Source: Paulinella micropora (lineage: Eukaryota > Cercozoa > Imbricatea > Euglyphida > Paulinellidae). Taken from it: a stretch of DNA of 25,685 bases. The stretch covers positions 160,001 to 185,685 of the forward strand of contig WBZZ01003753.1 in the NCBI GenBank assembly GCA_019918135.1, given 5' to 3'. The notes beneath the pieces are model-generated. The model saw only the letters and a program-made list of their open reading frames with translations, was not told the DNA's origin and made no database searches. The position numbers and the translations under genes are program-made. Of this stretch, positions 22,351-25,685 are shown in pieces (within the stretch, counting starts at the first letter, position 1; each line of letters opens with the position of its first letter).

Positions 22351-22582
22351 TTATATATTTACCGCCAGACTATCCCGCAATCGCCTCAAACTTATCAATT
22401 CTTCCTTTTGTTTTTCGTATCGCTCCTTCCGCTGTGCCTTAATTTTTTTCCTTATTTTTGTGGTAGTAAGCCTTGGCATTTGCTCGGTTCTTATCGGGGT
22501 GTGCCTTCAAGTAAGCACTCGCCCTTTCCCTCCTTATTAATACCCGTTCGTCGGGCGTGTTATATTTCTTTTGTCTTGGCAT
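22351..22582 (-). pseudogene. Small Lys/Arg-rich protein gene with a +1 frame break
   Basis: The ATG at 22582 (MPRQKKYNTPDE) is preceded by ATATATAAC. The zero frame stops after 47 codons at 22439. The frame one base later stays open to a stop at 22353-22351 with the same composition (KAQRKERYEKQKEEL), so both halves belong together (about 76 residues). The join is at a run of seven A (22449-22443 on the minus strand), which is one base too long for an uninterrupted frame. The sequence resembles the repetitive Y-x-K-N-[KR]-E-K basic segments found beside endonuclease domains (compare residues 120-180 of the GIY-YIG protein at 5645), so it may be a remnant or a small DNA-binding protein. The break may be an assembly artefact. 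Confidence 0.5.
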
Positions 22583-22663
22583 GTTATATATATAATTATA
22601 TTGTTTTAATTATTTAAATCAAAATTGGTTTAATCATTGGATTTCCACTGGATTTCCGTCATT

Positions 22664-22952
22664 AAAGGTTGGACACCTGCGAGAGAGAGCAGAGGGAGAT
22701 TTATTAAAATTCATCTTCCTGCCCCCTGTCCAACCTTTGGCTTCATTTTTCCAAAACTTTTCCCTGTCCCCCTCCTATAAAGGGGGGACTATACTTTTTT
22801 TTTTTTTTCTTATAAAAGGTTGGACAGGTTGGACAGATAAAAAAAAGATTAATAGTAAGAGTAATAATATATAAAATCCTTAAAAAAACATAATAAAAAG
22901 TGTCCAACCTTCAAAAACTAAGGTCGGACGTGTCCAACCTAAGGGTTGGACA
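22664..22952. repeat. Iteron cluster: GGTTGGACA repeats in both orientations
   Basis: Seven exact copies of GGTTGGACA: plus at 22667, 22818, 22827 and 22944; minus (TGTCCAACC) at 22727, 22901 and 22931. Two more lie in the palindrome arms (minus 23239-23247, plus 23456-23464). 22818 and 22827 are head-to-tail with no gap. 22931-22939 and 22944-22952 form a 9-bp inverted repeat with a 4-nt loop. 22664-22675 and 22727-22738 form a 12-bp inverted repeat. A degenerate copy (GGTCGGACG) is at 22922. No gene in this stretch. This is the layout of a replication-origin or recombinase-binding region; the ligand is inferred to be the primase-helicase or the recombinase. Confidence 0.75.
22766..22789. 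repeat. Hairpin GTCCCCC/GGGGGAC
   Basis: GTCCCCC (22766-22772) and GGGGGAC (22783-22789) form a 7-bp GC-rich stem around a 10-nt loop, followed by a poly-T stretch of about 14 with one interruption. It could be a terminator-like hairpin or part of the origin structure. Confidence 0.4.
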
Positions 22953-23037
22953 GGGGGTAGAAAGCGGTATTTTATAAAAACTCTCTCTCCCGTGCTCACA
23001 TACACAAAAAGAAACAGGACTGCTTTTTATACTCAAC

Positions 23038-23059
23038 AAGCACTACATAAGCACTACAT
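23038..23059 (+). repeat. 11-bp tandem direct repeat AAGCACTACAT
   Basis: Two adjacent exact copies at 23038-23048 and 23049-23059. They lie between the iterons and the C-rich block. Function unknown. Confidence 0.5.
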
Positions 23060-23078
23060 TTTTTTACTCTCACATTAT

Positions 23079-23131
23079 CCCCCCAACCCCCCCGTTTCAA
23101 CTTCGTTGAAACCCGCCCCCCCTTCCCCCCC
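23079..23131 (-). promoter_or_regulatory. C-rich block around a hairpin; G-quadruplex-capable on the minus strand
   Basis: C6-AA-C7, then a hairpin GTTTCAA-CTTCG-TTGAAAC (23094-23112), then CC-G-C7-TT-C7. The minus strand has four runs of six or seven G, enough for a G-quadruplex, with the hairpin as a loop. It lies 18 bp from the big palindrome and is likely a structural element of the viral end, by inference. Confidence 0.5.
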
Positions 23132-23148
23132 TTAAGTTTCGGGGTGTG

Positions 23149-23554
23149 ATCATTTATGTTGGATAGACAGGTCTAACCGCAAAGTATAAAACAAGCCGTT
23201 AAAATGTATAAAACCAACATTAGACATATAGAAAAAAGTGTCCAACCCTTGTAAAAACCGACGAAGGTTTTCTAAAAATCAACAAACTAAGCACACTAAG
23301 AGAGATTAAGACATATTAAGCACATAGTCCATATAAAATTTATTTATATATATTTTTATGTAGTAAAAATATGGACTATGTGCTTAATATGTCTTAATCT
23401 CTCTTAGTGTGCTTAGTTTGTTGATTTTTAGAAAACCTTCGTCGGTTTTTACAAGGGTTGGACACTTTTTTCTATATGTCTAATGTTGGTTTTATACATT
23501 TTAACGGCTTGTTTTATACTTTGCGGTTAGACCTGTCTATCCAACATAAATGAT
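23149..23554. repeat. Perfect 186-bp inverted repeat (large palindrome) at the viral right end
   Basis: Arms 23149-23334 and 23369-23554 are exact reverse complements with no mismatch or gap that I can find, around a 34-nt AT-rich spacer (23335-23368) that is not self-complementary. Symmetry stops abruptly at both outer edges, and outside it the two sides are unrelated: viral origin-like DNA on the left, TA-repeat host-like DNA on the right. Each arm holds one GGTTGGACA iteron. It can fold into a long hairpin or cruciform. The structure fits a replicated hairpin telomere or terminal inverted repeat and is the expected kind of substrate for a telomere resolvase, although classical substrates are fully palindromic at the centre. 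Confidence 0.9.
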
Positions 23555-23643
23555 ATATATATATATATATATATAAGATATATATATATATATATATACA
23601 TACCTTCCTACCTTCCTACCTACCTACCTACCTACCTACCTAT
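23553..23643. repeat. (TA)n tract followed by (CCTA/CCTT)n at the virus-flank junction
   Basis: A TA tract from about 23553 to 23598 is interrupted once (AAGA) and is followed by CCTT/CCTA tetranucleotide repeats to 23643. It starts exactly where the palindrome ends, so it marks the junction with flanking DNA or an unstable site where assembly could have joined unrelated sequences. Confidence 0.7.
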
Positions 23644-23950
23644 CTAGGACGGAATGAGCCAGAAGGCTGAGTTTGCCAAATCCTCCCGGTCCGCCGCGCT
23701 GCAGTTCTTACAGCAGGTCCATGGACGTTCCTGTTCTGACCACACACTATACGTACACATACAAAGCCCATACCTGAGGCGGGAGGGCAAATTACGGGAA
23801 TTGATAAGTAACCGCAAATAACGCGAATTTTGCGGGAAATGAACGCAAAGATTGTCTCATGTCTTATTGGTCTACGAGAATATGACAGGGAATCGCCCGT
23901 CTATAGCTAGTATAGAAATAGCATATTAGAATGAACACAGAAGGGGATTG

Positions 23951-24375
23951 CCCGTCCCACAGCGTTTTTATTTTTACCACTACAGACTGGGGAAAGTTTC
24001 AAAAACATATGTTTTTTTTCTTTCTTTTTCTTTTTCAATAGAAAAACAGGACGGCCCGATTTTTCCCAAGTGGAATTCATAGCAAAAAAAAGGTTGTGTT
24101 TCCGCAAAAAAGACAGGCCGGCCCGTCAAAAATATTGTCCCCGTGATCTCTCAGGCAGGTCCCGTCCCAAAGCGCTTTTATTTTTACCACTACAGACTGG
24201 GGAAAGTTGGGAAAGTTTCAAAAACTTCTGTTTTTTTTCTTCTTCTTCTTTTTCCATAGAAAAACCGAGCGGCCCGTTTTTTCCAAGTAGAATTCATAGT
24301 GAAAAAAAGGTTGAGTTTCCGCAAAAAAAGACCGGCCTGTCCAAAATATTCTTCCCGTGATCATTCAGGCCGGCC
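23951..24375 (+). repeat. Tandem duplication, period about 210 bp
   Basis: Unit 1 starts CCCGTCCCAC at 23951; unit 2 starts CCCGTCCCAA at 24161. Both contain CACTACAGACTGGGGAAAGT, a T-rich tract, GAAAAAC, GAATTCATAG and TTTCCGCAAAAAA in the same order, diverged by several percent. Unit 2 has a small internal duplication of the GGGAAAGT segment. Non-coding; probably a host satellite-like or mobile-element-derived repeat. Confidence 0.7.
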
Positions 24376-24508
24376 CCGCCGCTAAAAAAGTGGATAGGTT
24401 TCCGTGAAGTGATGGCACACGATATATTTTTAGAAATTTTCTGTATGTAACGGGTGGTCAAAGGCGACAGGGGCGCGAGCAAGCCAAGGGAAAACGTAGC
24501 CAGCTCCC

Positions 24509-24559
24509 CCTCTCTCTATCACTCTCTTCTCTTCTCCTCTCTCTCTCTCTCGCTCTCAT

Positions 24560-24615
<56 letters not shown>

Positions 24616-24648
24616 CCACTCTACTCTCTCTCTCTCTCTCTCTCTCTC
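24509..24648 (+). repeat. (CT)n microsatellite
   Basis: Long CT dinucleotide tract with short interruptions. Reading frames across it give only Ser/Leu or Arg/Glu runs and are not genes. Confidence 0.9.
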
Positions 24649-25049
24649 GCGTCTTCCGCTTTTGACTCCTTTGGAGGGCCATCCAAGTGAAAGTCGTGCT
24701 CAATAGGGTTATTTGCGAGAGATTGAAGGAGAGAGTGAGATATCCCCAGAAGGGGGGGGAGGGGGTAGCAAGGGGAGGGAAGGGGTGGGCTGGTCAAACG
24801 CTTTTTCTGGGCATGCTAACAATGTGCTTGACTGTAGATAGACTGCCCGGAGAGCACGATAACTACATTCTCCATGATTTGGGGCAGATCAGACGGACTA
24901 CACGCTTTTGAATGATGATGAGTGGATGTATAATTGTGACACCTTGTATTCATCAGATCCCCAGCTAGAGATGCCATACATAAGTAGTGGGTTATACGTT
25001 GGCATAGTAGAGTTGGAGGAGGATAGAAAAACACTGACTAGCAAGGTGA

Positions 25050-25122
25050 GAAGAAGAAGAAGAAGAAGAAGGAGGAGGAGGAGGAGGAGGAGAAAGAGAA
25101 GGAGAAGGAGAAGAAGAAGAGG
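25050..25122 (+). repeat. (AAG)n/(AGG)n microsatellite
   Basis: Trinucleotide AAG and AGG repeats encoding only poly-Arg/Lys in one frame and poly-Leu on the other strand; not a gene. Confidence 0.9.
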
Positions 25123-25238
25123 CAAAGGCAGCAGACTTTCGCGGGCTTTGCGGTGCTTTTGCGGAAATTTTACCGTTTTAGTACGCACGTGTTAAACATA
25201 CATAAAATGTTACACGCACGAATATTCGTCTTCTCCTA

Positions 25239-25252
25239 CCCCCCCCCCCCCC
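25239..25252 (+). repeat. C14 homopolymer
   Basis: Uninterrupted run of 14 C. Its length in the assembly should be treated as approximate. Confidence 0.85.
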
Positions 25253-25293
25253 TTACCCTTTCCCCTCCAACTCTCTAACTCTCTCATCATTTG

Positions 25294-25368
25294 TCAATCT
25301 CTATGTGTAATATACTATCGTATAATAATTATTTCTCAATCTCTATGTGTATACTCTCGTATGATAAT
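25294..25368 (+). repeat. Short direct repeat pair
   Basis: TCAATCTCTATGTGTA occurs at 25294 and 25336, each followed by related ACTMTCGTATRATAAT text. A local tandem duplication of about 40 bp in the flank. Confidence 0.7.
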
Positions 25369-25520
25369 GTGTCTAGTTAAGTCTTTCGGCGCAGCAGGCG
25401 GCGGCGAGGGATCGCGAAAGGTGATGTTGTATGTATTTATTAATGGTATATTTCCATGCAAGCCAATGTTGACCCATTCCCTTCTTTTACACATAGGCCC
25501 CAGCCTGGCTGAGTCGCCTC

Positions 25521-25522
<2 letters not shown>

Positions 25523-25561
<39 letters not shown>

Positions 25562-25587
25562 GCGCCACGTGCGCAAGAAGCAACTTT

Positions 25588-25620
<33 letters not shown>

Positions 25621-25685
25621 GTCTTCTTCTTCTTCTTCTTCTTCTTCTTCTTCTTCTTCTTCTTCTTCTTCTTCTTCTTCTTCTT
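25523..25685 (+). repeat. (CT)n, (ATC)n and (TTC)n microsatellites to the window end
   Basis: CT tract to 25558, ATC repeats 25588-25620, then TTC repeats reaching the window edge. The window may end here because the assembly does. Confidence 0.9.

Larger units (their letters stand above)
23644..25685. other. Flanking eukaryotic DNA, no convincing genes
   Basis: About 2 kb with simple repeats and a higher GC share than the viral part. Reading frames here are short, or are made of repeat translations such as poly-Arg or poly-Ser/Leu, and I call none. Sequence between the repeats (for example 23647-23940, 24650-25040, 25370-25520) shows no domain, RNA gene or viral hallmark that I can recognise. 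It is probably host intergenic DNA. Confidence 0.65.

Noticed and set aside
4538..22582. Adenovirus-type maturation protease or protein-primed DNA polymerase B
   Set aside because: No ORF shows the His-Cys protease triad context or polymerase B motifs. They may be absent or lie left of the window.
1..23148. Left copy of the 186-bp inverted-repeat arm (terminal inverted repeat)
   Set aside because: I could not find the arm sequence elsewhere in the window. The left viral end is outside, so absence here does not argue against a terminal repeat.
24454..24703. ORFs over the CT-rich tract on both strands
   Set aside because: Dinucleotide repeat giving Ser/Leu or Arg/Glu runs.
24908..25195. ORF with long poly-Arg, and its antisense poly-Leu ORF
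   Set aside because: Both are translations of an AAG/AGG microsatellite without complex sequence, promoter or conserved ends.

Overview
The window is the right-hand part of a small double-stranded DNA virus of the Polinton-like virus (PLV) type, followed by about 2.1 kb of repeat-rich eukaryotic DNA. PLV hallmarks are a double-jelly-roll major capsid protein (6424-7851, minus), a penton-like minor capsid protein (4812-5609, minus), an FtsK/HerA-type packaging ATPase (9052-9954, minus) and an archaeo-eukaryotic primase plus superfamily 3 helicase (19215-21658, minus). There is no tailed-phage head, portal or terminase set. The flank (about 23555-25685) has long CT, CTT, ATC, AAG/AGG, TA and C runs and no convincing genes. 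This suggests a copy integrated in a nuclear genome, probably of a microalga or other protist; the host cannot be named from the sequence. The left viral end lies outside the window.

Layout. 1-990: small unknown genes on the minus strand, one possibly spliced. 1136-1475: tandem tRNA-like repeats without a gene. 1598-2962 (plus): a tyrosine recombinase whose catalytic residues are arranged like those of telomere resolvases (protelomerases). 2952-4517: a small Cys4 protein and a fibre-like protein. 4538-13017: a minus-strand virion block with minor capsid, GIY-YIG nuclease, major capsid, two small proteins, packaging ATPase and a 1018-residue protein carrying a parvovirus-VP1-type phospholipase A2 motif. 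13042-13857: small coiled-coil, secreted Cys-rich and two-span membrane proteins. 13885-17865: a 1326-residue fibre with a C-terminal S74 intramolecular chaperone. 17933-18561: a second small virion-like protein. 18552-22582: replication and zinc-binding genes.

The right end (22664-23554) is the most unusual stretch. It has nine exact copies of the 9-mer GGTTGGACA in both orientations, a C-rich/G-quadruplex-capable block around a small hairpin, and a perfect inverted repeat of two 186-bp arms around a 34-nt AT-rich spacer. A telomere-resolvase-like recombinase in the same element suggests, as inference, a hairpin-telomere or palindrome-resolution replication strategy with primase-helicase initiation at the iterons.

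Four genes between 17.9 and 22.6 kb are interrupted by frameshifts at or beside short homopolymers (three -1, one +1), while the 3-kb and 4-kb genes to their left are intact. Programmed frameshifting, decay of an endogenous virus and homopolymer errors in the assembly are all possible and can be separated by reads or homologues.

Likely division of labour: 4812-13017 builds and packages the capsid and may breach membranes (phospholipase). The proteins at 3285, 13885 and 17933 are candidate attachment proteins. The block at 18552-22582 replicates DNA, and the recombinase integrates the genome or resolves its ends.
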